DNA of 64,000 nucleotides from Tridacna crocea (Eukaryota > Mollusca > Bivalvia > Cardiida > Cardiidae), in NCBI GenBank assembly GCA_943736015.1, contig OX031065.1, positions 38,888,427-38,952,426 of the forward strand, given 5' to 3'. Below are positions 11,623-23,519 of the stretch, in pieces (positions within the stretch are counted from its first letter, which is position 1; each line of letters starts with the position of its first letter). A model generated the notes under the pieces. That model made no database searches, was not told the DNA's origin, and was given only the letters and a program-made list of their open reading frames with translations. A program made the translations under genes and the position numbers.

Positions 11623-12154
11623 TGTTACGAGCCAAGCGTGACGAGAAAGAAAACCAGCAAGAAGCCTTTAACAATTAACAATATTTATTAATGAACAAAG
11701 ACGAAAGAGCACAATAGGAGTTAAGTTGGAATGAAATTTTGTAAGTTCTAATCTTAGAATGTTGAAATAAAATAAGTCCCTCAAAATTAATAAAATTTCT
11801 GGCTCCTAAAACCTAAATTAACAATAGTTTCAACTTGCGAGTAGATGTGAGCTACCTGTTAAAATAAAACAAATTCTAACTTCTAGATGTATATCCCAAG
11901 TTAAATCCAACACTTTTCACTAATTCTGAATCAACAAAGCCACAAGTCTCACTTCAAAATCCAAAATCACCAAGTAAATAATTCCTACATCAAATTGGAA
12001 AATTCTAGATTAGTTTTTTCTAGAAAGATTGTAAACATCTTTGATTAATAAACAGTCTGATTCTAAAAATAACCACAATGGAAAAAATAATACATGTTCT
12101 TCAGGATCTAGAATATTCTGAAAACAGGTCACTGAGTAATATATCTACATAACA
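11623..12154 (-). repeat. LTR of the fossil element
   Basis: 532 bp bounded by TGTTA/TAACA and directly abutting the purine-rich tract. The motif GGAATATTCTGAAAACAGG-like sequence near its end is also in the 14190-14424 remnant. Confidence 0.7.
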
Positions 12155-12899
12155 CTTCCCCTCCTAAAGGAAAAGAAAAGTTTAAGAAGTAAAACCTTCT
12201 TTCTTAGAATATCGTTACACATCAATGTACATGAAAATACATAGACAAATGTTAACTAAATACAAATTAAACATTATACATGAAGACAAAATGTTAACTA
12301 TCTACATGTTAGAGTCTAGACAAAGCATCAGGGATGATATTATCCGTACCTTTTATGTGTCTGATATCCATGTTATATTCTTGAAAAAACAGACTCTACT
12401 GGAGTAAACATTGATTCTTGTTTTTCATTTTATGGATAAAAATCAGAGGATTATGATCACTATATACAATGATGAGTGTAGGAGAAGACGACAAATACTT
12501 TTTAAAATACTGAAGAGCAGGAATAAGAGAAAAAACACTCTTTTTCTATTGTTGAGTAGTTTTTTTGATGTTTGTTAAAGTTTTTAGAAAAATAACTAAC
12601 TGGATGATCTACACCATTACAATCTTCTTGAAGTAAAACACCATCTGCACTGGTATCACTAGCATCTACTACAAGATTGAATTCTTTTCCAAAATTAGGA
12701 GCTAAAAGACCTTTTTAGTATGGCTTTTACTTTATCGAGAGCTTTTTGAAAATCATCATTCCATATTTGTTTAGCTAAAACTTTATCTCCAGGTTTAAAA
12801 TGTCTTTCTTTAGAATTCTGGTCATATCTTTCTTTCGTTTTACATTGAACTTTCTTTAAGTTTGATTTTGCCACCTCACAAGCTTGAAAGAGGCCATAA

Positions 12900-13560
12900 T
12901 ACTCATTTTAAGCCAGTTTTAACTCAATTTGTTTTTATTTTATCAAAATATAGTCATTCTTATATATCTACGCCAAATATTGCGCCTGACGGTTGCATGG
13001 TTGCTTAGATTACGCCTGATAGAAAATGCATTTCGCGGACTTGCGGCCTTCAATGTAAACAGACTGGTCGTTTCCGGATTTTGAATAGAAGATTTTCGAT
13101 ATCCGTTATACACTCGGGTAGATTCTTATGATGATCATGCATTCTGTAACGTGACTATATTTTACCTTGGCCTTGATGCGGTAAATAAAGGAAAATGGAT
13201 GCTTCTCTGTTGCAGCCTCTACTTTTAGATGGAGATCGAGGCCTATATGTAAATTACACGGTATTCGACTCTTGGCGGAAACCAACGATAAATTTCCGTG
13301 AGTCACCGCCATTGTTTACAGCTTCGATCGTCAGCCAGTTTTCTTCTGGCCAATTTTCGGTTTCTCACACAAACCCCCGTGTTTCTTTTTTCATTTACAC
13401 GATATATGTCAGTAATTTATCCTTATGTACACAAAGGACAGGTTTCTGTACCATTCTATTTTTCTTTTTTAAATTTAACAGCGTTTCTGCTCACCGGCTG
13501 TAGACAGGCATCTTTAATTTTGTGCTCAGACAGAGAAAAAATATTTCAACAGCATGCATA
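12900..13560. other. Unassigned stretch between fossil pol and mariner
   Basis: Less AT-rich than its neighbours. Holds an ATG frame at 13195 with a favourable context (AAAATGG), but no domain, and pyrimidine-rich sequence with CTCACACAAACCCCCG. It may be part of an unrecognised repeat or an old 5' exon. Confidence 0.3.
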
Positions 13561-13574
13561 AAATCAAAAGTTTC

Positions 13575-14135
13575 AAGATCAGTTGTATTTAAATGGCACA
13601 AGAGGTTTCGAGAGGGTAGATCTTCCATTGAACGCTGTGGCAGGCCAAACAGAGCCATATGTGAGCAGGCAATTGATCAAGTGTAGAGACTCGTTGAAAG
13701 TGACAGAAGAATAAGCATATACTAAATTATGACAGCCGTGCCGTGGGATAGTAGTTACGGGTCAGTCCAAAGTATTTTAACCAACAACCTGGAGATGAGA
13801 CGAGTTTGTGCCCGATGGAATCTACGGTTGTTAACATGTTAAACAAAAAGTGAAAAGTGGATCTGGTATCAGAATTTCTTCAGATTGTTCAAAGACATGG
13901 TAATCGTTTTCTCAATAACGTAATAACCAGCGATGAAACCTGGCTTTACATGACTGACCCCGAAACGAAACAAGAGTTGACTGTTTGGAAACGCACGGAT
14001 TCGCCTCCACCAAAAAAGGCTCGAGTGACAAAATCCTAAGCAAAGGTGATATTCATCGTTTTCTTCGACGCATCTGGAATTATTCTGTCACGTGCGGTTC
14101 CGAAGGGTCAGTCTTTCGCAGCTGCCTACTTCTCA
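13575..14135 (+). pseudogene. Dead mariner (Tc1/mariner) transposase fragment
   Basis: Recognisable parts in order: a helix-turn-helix piece (KWHKRFREGRSSIERCGRPN, about 13595-13655), then RNRFLNNVITSDETWLYM with the first catalytic Asp (about 13905-13955), and WKRTDSPPPKKARVTKS (to 14036). It is interrupted by stops and frame changes, the later catalytic residues are missing, and no terminal repeats are seen. Confidence 0.8.
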
Positions 14136-14346
14136 AAAGTAAATCAAATAATTGTTATTTAGAACAAATTGAAATACAATTCTAAATAAAAGAGTTTATT
14201 ATCAAGCCACAAGTCTATGTTCAAGTCCAAAATCGCAAAGTAAGTCACTCCTATTTATATCAGCTTGGAAAATTCTATGTTAGTCTTTTCTAGAAAGATG
14301 ACAACATGGATAACAGCCTTATTTTTCTAAAAATAACTACAATGGA

Positions 14347-14785
14347 AAAATGATAAATGTTCTTTACATTTCTGGAATATTCTGAAAACAGGTCACTGTA
14401 TATCCTATTTACAAATTAACAGGATGCAGTTTTCATTTTCAGTGGTCCTTTATGAAAGAATATAATTATAATACAAGTCTCAAAACTTTAGGATAGCCCC
14501 TCGTAGTTTCTTCTATTCTCGATTTTGCTCTCCTTGTGCTGGAGTCTTAAATTTACCTATATCTATAAAATGATAAATGTTATTTACATTTCTGGAATAT
14601 TCTGAAAACAGGTCACTGTATATCCTATTTACAAATTAACAGGACGCAGTTTTCATTTTCACTGGTCCTTTATGAAAGAATATAATTATAATACAAGTCT
14701 CGAAACTTTAGGATAGCCCCTCGTAGTTTCTTCTATCCTCGATTTTGCTCTCCTTGTGCTGGAGTCTTAAATTTACCTATATCTG
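14347..14785. repeat. 220-bp tandem duplication
   Basis: Two units (from about 14347 and 14567), nearly identical. Each starts with LTR-like sequence (TCTGGAATATTCTGAAAACA) and continues into flanking DNA (CTCCTTGTGCTGGAGTC), so the duplication happened after the LTR element inserted. Confidence 0.85.
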
Positions 14786-15039
14786 TATTTCTTGCAATCT
14801 TACTACTTCTTATTGAAAGAAAAGTTGATTGGGGATTTTTTTTCTAATATTTCCCAGTTTCAAGGTATAGTGGCATCACTTTGGTTTGGACTCTTACATC
14901 TGTAGCAAAAATGATTGAGAATTCCAGCCAGGATACCTTGTAGCTCTTTACCCACCGTTATCATATGTAAGTTCTAAGCCCTCCCAAATTGAAAGTATTG
15001 GCAGCTTTATGTCAAATTTATAAATGAAACAAATGAATC

Positions 15040-15110
15040 AAGTTTCTTTGACCAGGTTACTAGTTGGTTATCAGCATTTTCCTTTTTTCCCTCAATGTTT
15101 TCAGTTCCCC
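15040..15110. mobile_element. P1 hairpin remnant
   Basis: GGTTATCAGCATTTTCC followed by CTCAATGTTTTC; only the right arm survives. Lies 3' of GPCR copy A. Confidence 0.45.
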
Positions 15111-15196
15111 TCTCTTTCAATGTCGTTATATCTCGGGATCGTGTGATAAAAAAGAGAACTTTTGCTTTATCAACCATTTTCTCTAATATAGATGTT

Positions 15197-16085
15197 TCAA
15201 TTTTGTGTGTCATTTGTATCATTATTTCTAGATTTATTCAGCCCTTTACGTCGTTGGTATGTTTTAAGGAAAAAAATTTTCAATGAAGTAACAATAGCAG
15301 TGTATTCTTCTCTAAATATCGTTCCTCTTGCAAAATACAATACAAAGTTAAATGTAAAATTACAAGACACTAACAAAAGCAAGATAGCCAGTACAAGTTG
15401 ATCAACTGCTTTCTCTTTCGCAGACAGTATTTGTTTGGAGTAAGCTTCGATTACCATGTACATACAGAATGGAGTCGTGGAAATGAGGTAGAGAAAGCAG
15501 ATGGCAAAGAGCATTTTCCGCGCCATCTTCTCTTGTGCCAAATTAATTCTGCCGATTGACGGGTGAATTTGTCTTTTTCTCTTCAACAGAATTGTTCCGA
15601 TGAGAGCATTTCCGGCTAAGATAATGGCCATCGGCAATAAGTTGAAGCATATAAAGACAATAAGTTTCCACGCCGTTTTGTGAAATTTGCGGAAACTTTC
15701 CGAAGAAAACACACAAGTTGAGTTGTTCGAATTTTCCACATTCGACTCAACATATGTTCGAGCAAATAATAAATATGCCGTAAACATCTGAATTACAATC
15801 ATCGTTGTTATAGAGACTAAAATGGAGACCTTCGGTGACAGTCTTACTTTTGCCTTTATTGGATACATGGTTAACAAGACCCGTTCAATGGTCAAGTTGA
15901 CCACTGTCCACGTTGAAAAAGCTGCCGATGAAATACTGATCCAGTTGACGAATTTACAGTGCATGTAGGAAATGCTTAGATAGTCAAGGTCATAAAGGTG
16001 ATTATACATATACTGCGGTAAACCTGTCCACAGGCTCAGGATGTCTGAAACAGCCAACAAGAGGAGATACACGCTTGTTGAATAT
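15197..16085 (-). CDS. GPCR copy A exon 2
   Basis: 889 bp. Acceptor CTTTTACAG then A-TAT-TCA-ACA (…R-YSTSVYLLLLAVSD). TM2 through the C-terminus; TGA stop. The GTG at 16072 is an internal Val codon. Confidence 0.9.
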
Positions 16086-17157
16086 CTGTAAAAGTGGAAA
16101 TAAGATAAAAATCACCTTTTACCATATAACCCTCATTTTAAAAACCTTTTTAAGAGAGAAAAAGACTTTGAAAACATTGTCAGAAAATGAGAGAATACTG
16201 TTTACCAGCATTCTCTCCTATTCTCAAAATGTTTTACACCTTTTCAAAGACAATTCATGGAATTTTGAGCCATATTTGAAAAGTTTTGTAATTTTGTAAT
16301 ATGCAACAGCTTCCAGTTTTGACAAGTGTAATGTTTGGTTGTCTTTTATAGGGTTCAAACAATTTTCATGATTATTTCAGTTTCAGTATTTGCATCATCG
16401 TTCACATCATCGTCATCGTCATCATCATTCTAGCTATCAATTACGGTTTAAAGTCATACTTATTCTGTAATTGGGCAAGTTATTACTGTACCGGTACAAC
16501 ATTTTTTCAGCTTGTGAATTTTGTCTTCACAATATTTACATTTTTCAAACACACATTTTTTCGGTGAGAGAATTAAAAGCAAAACATGTGAATGAGAGAG
16601 ACAGACATACAGACAGACAGACAGACAGACAGACAGAAATATTTGTGATTATTTTCAAACATTTGCGACCAATTATGCAAAAAGGGACCATCTGGGAAAT
16701 CTGTACATCAATTAGATGAAAACAGGTCGACAATAGTGCAGGTAAGGTTAAGTTGATAATTTAAAAATGATTGTATAACAAGGTACAATGACACCTTTTC
16801 ATACAGAAAATGTAATTAAAGCGAGACGTGTCAACCCTGGTCAGCCTGCGAAATTCGCGCAGTCTGACCATGGTTGACACTTTTCGCAGTTCCCAGAAGG
16901 TTTTTGAGTGATGGGTCACATTTTTATCCAGTTTCAAAGACTACGGCATATCTTTTCGCACTAAAATATTTCTTTCAAAAAAATTACACCGACATGTACA
17001 TGTAAAAATCGTGTTACCTTCTAAGTTTTGGACGTGACAGTACAATGATGTTCACTATGTTTCCTCCTGTTCCGATGATAAGTAAAATGGGTGGTACGAT
17101 TTTCCACAACCACTCGGCTATACAGCACTCAGCATACTCATTTGAACATTGTGCCAT
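15197..17157 (-). CDS. Class A GPCR, FMRFamide-receptor-like, copy A (2 coding exons)
   Basis: CDS is the complement of 15197-16085 and 17018-17157; 342 aa. Layout and landmarks match copy B: GTGGN in TM1 (Asn33), LAVSD in TM2 (Asp61), MHC at Cys90, NLTIER at 110-115, MYPIKAK in loop 2, NLLPMAI in TM5, STTP in TM6 (no CWxP Trp), NFVLYF in TM7. Loop 2 carries the paired Cys (NNSTCVF) with possible N-glycosylation. The charged tail ends NNDTNDTQN. Intact: no internal stop and good splice sites, so a functional receptor is expected. It is downstream of copy B on the same strand, and the two probably arose by local duplication. Confidence 0.9.
16127..16300. mobile_element. P1 MITE inside the GPCR copy A intron
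   Basis: TAACCCTCATTTT head, TTGAAAACATTGTCAGAAAA arm, GCATTCTCTCC centre. Moderately decayed. Confidence 0.65.
16600..16637. repeat. (ACAG)n microsatellite
   Basis: About nine consecutive CAGA units in GPCR copy A intron. Confidence 0.9.
17018..17157 (-). CDS. GPCR copy A exon 1
   Basis: 140 bp, starting MAQCSNEYAECCIAEWLWKI and ending with the SRPKLR sequence plus two bases at AG|GTAACA. The ATG context (AACATGG) and exact length match with copy B fix this start. Confidence 0.9.
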
Positions 17158-18840
17158 GTTTCGTACTTCTCAAATATCGAACTAAAATGATCCATTTTAC
17201 AAAATCATTTACTTACGGATGAATCATAATCTATTACTCAACAAATCTTTTGCTTAAATTAAAAACAAATATTTATATACATAAATAACGGAGCTTCATG
17301 GAATTTTATCGATAAGATCAGTATCAGGCTGCACAGATCGTAATTGACTTTTTTGTCATTTTAGATAGAAACAATTTTAAGCAAGTATCCTGTAGGAAAA
17401 ACTGTCTGTGATTTTTGGAATAAAAACTTTAAAAAAAAAACAAACATTGTATTCGCACAAGTAAAATTATTTTATATTTTTTTTTTCGCATCTTTTGTTC
17501 AGTCTTTCCCCTTCCCCCTGTTTTGTTTGCGACTTTCAAGAGGGAAAATACATTATTCGCGCTTAAAATGACGTTTGAAAAAAGTCTGGTATTGAAAAGA
17601 ATCCTTTCTGGGTTTGTAAGCTTTTCCTTAAATCAAATTTTCGCTAACAAATCAGTTGTACAATTAAATAGAAAAAAATGCAACCATAGGCCTTGCACTC
17701 TAAATGAGGTAATGTAAAAGTTAAAGTACTAAAACATTTCTGAAACCGTGTGAAAAAGAAACTGTTTTTTCTTACCTTTTCTGAACTTCATCAAATGCCA
17801 AAGTGACGTAAAGCAAGTAACTGATGGGTTTTACAATCCATTTGTGTCAAACACCTTGTTGCTCATAAAAACGCGAAATGAAAAAAAAAAGGTTTCACAC
17901 ATTAAAAGTGGTCAGATTTTGACACAGAGATAGAACACAAGCTATCATGGTAACAATGTATTTCTTTCTGTTTTACTCGCACCTTCCATCATTTCCTAAA
18001 GCATTCTTGTTAGAAAAGATTGATAAGTATCCATATAAATATCTCAATTAACAAGACTATGTATTAGGGAGATTTTTTTACCATTAACCTCACGATTCCA
18101 TATATTTTCGATTCACTTGGAAAGCAGAAATGTGAAAACATGGTAGGAAACGGGAAAACTATATTGGAAACCAGGGTTTTTTCCTGTATTTATATTTTTC
18201 TATCCTCACAAAAACAGAGGTCACCGTTTGACCTGGTATAATTTTGCATCTCTGATGAAAAAAAGACAAAATATTAATATTTTACCATGTGTTAGGTATA
18301 AACTGTTTAAAAAATGTGTTACACTTTACTCTATTGTGTTTTAACCCATTACCAATTCTAGCACTTGCTTTTTTCCCCTTATTTCCAAAATGACCTTTTT
18401 CCACGTAGTAGTTGAAACTCAAGCTAAAGTGTAGAAAGGCAACACTAAACCCTTCGTGATTTTTTTCTGTGACGGGATTCCTTTTACTCACTCGACTTAA
18501 CGAACATCTTTTCTACTTCTGTGTATGTGTAAAAGTAGCCAGTAGCTTATGAAATGATGTTGTGTAAAGTATGGGTTCAGGGAATTCCAGTACCGCATTC
18601 TGGTGAAAGATGCACTGACCGCCATGACAGGATTAAAAAAGAGAAGTTGTTAAAACGGCTCTAAACGCCTGACAAACTACAAAGGATACAGAAGTGCTTA
18701 TTATTTTCTAAGACAAAGAACGCCATTTATTGAAATATCCCCCTTGAAACGCATAATTTGTGAATTGATTTTTAGTCAGCAAAGCTCTCAGTTTTGCGGA
18801 CTTAAGTTAACATAAAAAATTCTGTCCAAAAACGAGTTCA
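17158..18840. other. Spacer upstream of GPCR copy A
   Basis: AT-rich. It should hold the promoter of copy A, but no convincing TATA box or initiator stands out. One P1-like relic at about 18130-18230. Confidence 0.45.
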
Positions 18841-18955
18841 AACTGCCCGTGGAGGCTTGACCACTGAACTCTGTTTTTATTTTGTTGTCTGCAAGTGCTC
18901 TCAATTTGGGCAAGCCTAAAATATTGTTGTTTGGTAATGAGTTAAGAAATTTTAA
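18840..18955. mobile_element. P1 MITE, tail half only
   Basis: GTTGTCTGCAAGTGCTCTC to TTGTTTGGTAATGAGTTAA; hairpin lost. Confidence 0.6.
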
Positions 18956-19280
18956 TCTGATGTAAAATATTGCTTCTGTGGATGGGAGATCATTTCTTTT
19001 TTATTGTATGCACTGATTTTTCTCTCAGAAACTACTGAGTGAATTTTAACTTAATTTCACATAGATGGTCCTGGTGTGAACCTTTATTAGATTCGATGAA
19101 AAAATCACAGTCCCTTGAAAAATACGGCTTTTGTGGGCACGGCCTCTTTCCTCAATGGGATATTTTGAAAACATTGGGAAAATGCAGAAAACTTTGAACA
19201 TTCTTCATTCTACTCAATAACTTGTAAAATATTAGAAATTAACCATTTCACCCTTTGTGTACTTTGTTTATATCTTACAG

Positions 19281-19505
19281 AAAGGAGATGCCCAATCTTT
19301 TATTGCTGGTGCTTCCATTGTGGCAGTATCCACTGGTGACACAGACTACGAACTTCTGTTAGAGGATGGTCGCGTCGTGAAAGTTAGCAAAGACCTAGTT
19401 CAGTCTGCGACGGATGGAGACAATACACAGCTGCTTTTAGATGGTCCTTTGAGGGCCAACATCACATTCAAAGGAGCAGATGTCGTTGCTTTAACATTTG
19501 CATAA
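19281..19505 (+). CDS. Terminal exon of an unrecognised protein
   Basis: 225 bp, phase 0, after a good acceptor (TTATATCTTACAG). Encodes 74 residues: KGDAQSFIAGASIVAVSTGD, then TDYELLLEDGRVVKVSKDLV, and a C-terminus with LRANITFKGADVVALTFA, then TAA. Alternating hydrophobic/polar residues suggest beta strands. Codon use is smooth and there is no repeat similarity, so a real exon is likely. Upstream exons were not found in the window and may lie further 5'. An old retrocopy fragment is the alternative. No function is proposed. Confidence 0.5.
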   Translation, partial: KGDAQSFIAGASIVAVSTGDTDYELLLEDGRVVKVSKDLVQSATDGDNTQLLLDGPLRANITFKGADVVALTFA

Positions 19506-19603
19506 TGAGTTCAGAAAGAAAGACTTTTCTTTTTTGGCATCATGTTATTTCAAACTTCAATCTAGTCATCCATTTACATTTGTGTTCTTGTTTGTAAAAT
19601 GCT

Positions 19604-19710
19604 TTAACCCTTTACCAAACAATCCCTGGTTTTCACGACACTGACAAAAAAGGCTTTAGAAAACATTGTGGGAAAAGAAGAAAGTTTATGCTGGTTATGG
19701 CAAACAGTGA
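19604..19710. mobile_element. P1 MITE, head half only
   Basis: TTAACCCTTTACCAAACAAT through GAAAACATTGTGGGAAAAG, truncated at the hairpin centre. Begins 99 bp after the stop of the 19281-19505 exon. Confidence 0.75.
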
Positions 19711-21145
19711 AAAAAGCAAAGACGACCTGATACATGATCTAATGATAGCTTCTGGACTCGTCCATAAGGTGTTACCATGGATGCAGCTTCTTTTTTTTAT
19801 CACTGTCGGTGTAGACAAACTATGATATGACTGACTGCAAAAAGTATTGGGACTGTAGGAAATAATGATTGACATACTTTGACATACATCAGAGATGTAT
19901 TTAATTTTGACGTTTTTCAGAAGAAACATAATATTATTGTTGTTTGTTTTTCAAATGACTACGCCCTTTTTGACAATTATCCTCTTGATTTAATGTATGA
20001 AAATACATTTTCCTTGACTGATTGGTGCTCCAAGAAATGTGCATCTCGGCTCTTGGAAAGATGCTTATTATTCCCCATACATTATATTACATAAGGTGCT
20101 TGCATAACTTTCCAGGTAGCCAGATTTCACAAATACGGATTGTCCTGCATAAGAATAATAGATGCCAACTTTGTTCTATTACAACTCTGCAGTTATTGTC
20201 AATAGATTGTTATAATCCGCCCCCCTCCCACACACATATACATACATACATGCACCTACAAAGTACAAAGGAGAGGAGGTTTCACCATATCTTTCCGTTC
20301 GTATGTTTCGTGCTCTAACTGAAAAGCCGTTCTATGTAGGATCAAGAAACTTAATTCAAGTGTTGCCCATCAGCCAACAGGTTGCCCTATTGTATTTTCG
20401 TCTCATAGGTCAAAGGTTCCTGTGCTCTAACTCTTTAGCTATTTAATTTATAACCACGGAACATTACACAATTGTTGCCCTTGATTCAACATGTGACCAA
20501 GGTCAAATTTCCTGAATGAGTCATGCTTCGCTGGCTTACAGTACTTTCAGTACTTTGATTATCTTTTGGTCCTCTACCAAACAATACCATTCTAAAGACT
20601 TACGAAGAGGGCACTTGAAAATATTTTGAAAATGCTGCAATGCACCTGAGTAACTGATTTTCAACGCCTATGATATTTATCTAGGTCGAGAATTCTTGCA
20701 TCCGGCAGCTTTTTCCTGGATACGCGAGGTAAACAAAACTTGATTCCTACGTGTGACTAAATAGTTCCTCCATGAATACCCGCTATGTATAAATACGCGC
20801 TACTCGCGCAGACGAAACCCTTCAAAACCGCTTTACAAGAAAATATTGATGCTGAACATCGATGGCGCCGCAAACCACTTATTTCTGTAACAGGGTACAA
20901 TGCAATGGGCCGCGTTAAACAGTTTATGAAAATCACATGATCGTTTGACAGCTCAGTAGGAATCACATTGTTGATCACATGCCTCATTTTGTCACGTTTA
21001 ACATCCAGTATTTGCATATGTGAAGAAAATCGTCGCCCTTGTAAGATTTTGTCTACACAAACAAATATTTGTCGGCAATGAATTACCATACATTGACGAA
21101 AGAAAAAGTCTGTTATCGGATTGTGCTAAATCTGATACTCTAACG
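19711..21145. other. No gene recognised
   Basis: Contains a CA/TA-rich stretch near 20225 and a P1 relic at about 20570-20650. Overlapping 100-codon frames on both strands near 20760-21090 have no recognisable domain. Confidence 0.4.
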
Positions 21146-21500
21146 TTGTCTGCGCATGTCGTATTCTTCGAAGATTCGACTGTCTTATATGACACATCAC
21201 TAGCCCCAAAAGTGGGCTGACTGTAATATTACGTTCTATAAAGTAGTAATGTAGAAAATAGCTTTAATCAATACGTTTGAGGAGAAATGAGACCTGCTTT
21301 AGCTCCAGATTTCTCTAGACTGCTGATCATAGCTGAGTGAATTACACGAGGTAGCGTTTTATTTAGTAAACGTTTATTTTAGTTTGAAATTCAAAGTAAC
21401 GGTTGTCGCGTAGGAAAATGGTTCGGTTCGGTTCTGTACCCAGGATGCCCATATCAGATAGATTAGTATTTATAGAATGCCATCTAGCGGGAGATAATGG
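21146..21500 (+). repeat. Dispersed repeat D, copy 1
   Basis: Starts TCTGCGCATGTCGTATTC and ends ATGCCATCTAGCGGGAG. The first about 75 bp reads in frame LSAHVVFFEDSTVLYDTSLA-PKVG then stop. The rest looks like a 3' untranslated tail. Confidence 0.75.
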
Positions 21501-21631
21501 ACACTCTAACACATATGTCTGGTATCATACAATCCCTCTTTATAGATATAATAAAGACTTGAATGAAGTTCTTAATATATCTATATAGACTAGAGGGTTG
21601 GTATGATACCAGTCATGTTAGGCGCTCCAAC

Positions 21632-22120
21632 GATTTACGGATGTTTTGGTTACAGACGAGTTCGGTAACACAGATTTATAGAGTAAATCAATTGGATGTT
21701 TCGGTAACAAAGCAATTATATAGTGTTTATGTATCGTGACGTTCTTTACACCCAACTTTATTTTATTCAAACCTTCGTTTTTAAAACCTTAATTTGTAAT
21801 TTCCACTATGTTTTATAAATAATTTTTGTTATGAACCTCATTTCATGCTGTATGTATTGGCCATGTGGATTGCCTATAGATCTATCAAGCGAAAAGGGTG
21901 GAAAGTGAAACTGAATAAAGGATTTGAACCTATCTATCAAGGGATAAATTGCTGAAAAGTGCAAAAGTAAAAGGTTTGAACACAACAAAGCCATACATTA
22001 GGTGTAAAGAACGTCACAGAACAAAAACATAGTGTAATTGTTTTGTTACCGAAACATCCACTCGATTTACTCTATTAGTCTATGTTACCGAACTCGTTTG
22101 TTACCGAAACATCTATCACC
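21632..22120. mobile_element. Mutator-like non-autonomous element with 9-bp target duplication
   Basis: 489 bp with terminal inverted repeats of about 120 bp (GGATGTTTTGGTTACA… against its complement, inner end GTGACGTTCTTTACACC). It is flanked on both sides by the 9-mer CGCTCCAAC (21623-21631 and 22121-22129). Long TIRs plus a 9-bp duplication are typical of MULEs. No transposase ORF inside. Confidence 0.85.
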
Positions 22121-22129
22121 CGCTCCAAC

Positions 22130-22890
22130 ATTGACCTAGTTACAGATAGTTGGTCTTAAAAACACGATCGCGATAGGAAAACAATATTTCTACAATCCAT
22201 ACAACACTAGAACAAAAATATAACGGGGGTCACAAGTACCACATAGGGTGCTCTAGGGTCAAAGAGCTTGAAAATACGTCTTAACCTTTTTCCAGGGTAA
22301 GATATTTAAAATGGCGGCTTCTAAAATTTGTGACAGATAATTTTTATCACGTGACGTATTTTTCGAAATGGATCTTTATTTATTATTATTTTTCGAAAGG
22401 AAAATGTTGATATGTCAACCATTCGGGTTTTTATTCATCTAACAATGAAAGTACAATGTATTATATATAAAAAGAAATCCCAGAAATAAATGAAAAAATT
22501 AACATGGACCCCTATCTGGTAATCAAATTACAATAGATATAGATGGATGTTAAAACAAAGCATGGAACCAGTTCAATATGGCTGCCTCCATAGGCACTTT
22601 ACAAAACCGAATAAAAATATAGTGCCGCCGCTCAAGCGACGCCACAACAACTTACGGGTTCATCCGTAATGTAGAATAGAACTGGAAAGAGGGCGTCGGT
22701 ATCTACATACACCGAGAAAGTGCAAAAGAAAATATTTTCAGAGCAAACGTTTTTATCGGTGTTTGTTTGCATGATGAATTTTGACCATATGGCACCCTAA
22801 TGGGATTCGTGTAACATCGCCTTTTATTGCCAAAGTCGTACGGGTTCGGCTATGAAAGGCGATGTTAAACGAAAAGTCACCTGCAGCAGG
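22130..22890. other. No gene recognised; one hairpin
   Basis: AT-rich with a short GC-richer part (about 22620-22700) and a hairpin at about 22808-22872 (GTGTAACATCGCCTTTTA against TGAAAGGCGATGTTAAAC). Confidence 0.45.
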
Positions 22891-22891
22891 A

Positions 22892-23119
22892 TTAAGCCTT
22901 TAACAGACGACAAAATTTCAGCTGTGTTCAAATTGAGAGCATTTGCAGACGACAATTTTATTGTGGCTCAAATGGTACGATTTTTATTTTATAGGGTAGA
23001 AAACATTGTGGAAAATGAAGAAAATGCCGGTTCCCAGCATTTTCACCTTTCCCACATTGTTTTCATAAAGCTTCTTTCTCATGGTTGTTAGAATTCGTCA
23101 TTGGGTGGTAAAGAGTTAA
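22892..23119 (-). mobile_element. P1 MITE
   Basis: TTAA-bounded, tail-first orientation; arms GAAAACATTGTGGAAAATGA and its near complement. Confidence 0.75.
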
Positions 23120-23160
23120 AAGTAGTGATAAATGCTGATTATGTTATACATTTACTTGTA

Positions 23161-23338
23161 CAACACAATCCCAAGTTTTAACGACCCTTAGAACTTTTTA
23201 CAAACATTGTAGGAATGGGAGAAAATGCTGGTAAGCAGCATTTTCTCCTTTTCCTACAATGTTTTCTATCCTATCTACACTGTTATTTGAGCCATGTTTA
23301 AATTTATGTCTGCAAATGGCTTCTTTCAGTATAATTTA
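23161..23338 (+). mobile_element. P1 MITE with matched arm changes
   Basis: ACATTGTAGG on the left arm and CCTACAATG on the right, where most copies have TGTGGG/CCCACA. Confidence 0.75.
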
Positions 23339-23519
23339 TTAGTATTTAATGCAACTTAAGCAGCTTGGGTCATATAGCAGCGGCCAGTGCACTTATGCAT
23401 GTGTTTCTTGGCTTTCTCACACCGGTGACCAGTACTGACACAACTTTCTTTCCAAACCAGGCATCAGAGGTAAGAGGAAATAAATCACATAAAAGAAAGT
23501 TTGCTGAACAGGGTATTTT

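Larger units (their letters stand above)
11623..14424 (-). mobile_element. Fossil LTR retrotransposon (Ty3/gypsy type, probably Gmr1-like)
   Basis: One LTR at 11623-12154 (ends TGTTA…TAACA). On the minus strand it is preceded by a purine tract (TTTAGGAGGGGAAG). Parts of RNase H (about 12470-12730) and integrase C-terminus (about 12770-12890) follow, and an LTR remnant in the same orientation lies at about 14190-14424. Integrase again lies on the 5' side of the RT/RNase H part. A mariner fragment lies inside. Old, heavily deleted and broken. Confidence 0.7.
16086..17017 (-). other. GPCR copy A intron
   Basis: 932 bp, GT-AG. Contains a P1 MITE (16127-16300), an imperfect CATCAT/CGTCAT stretch (about 16390-16430), an (ACAG)n microsatellite (about 16600-16637) and a hairpin repeat with GTCAGCCTGCG (about 16815-16890). 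Confidence 0.8.
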
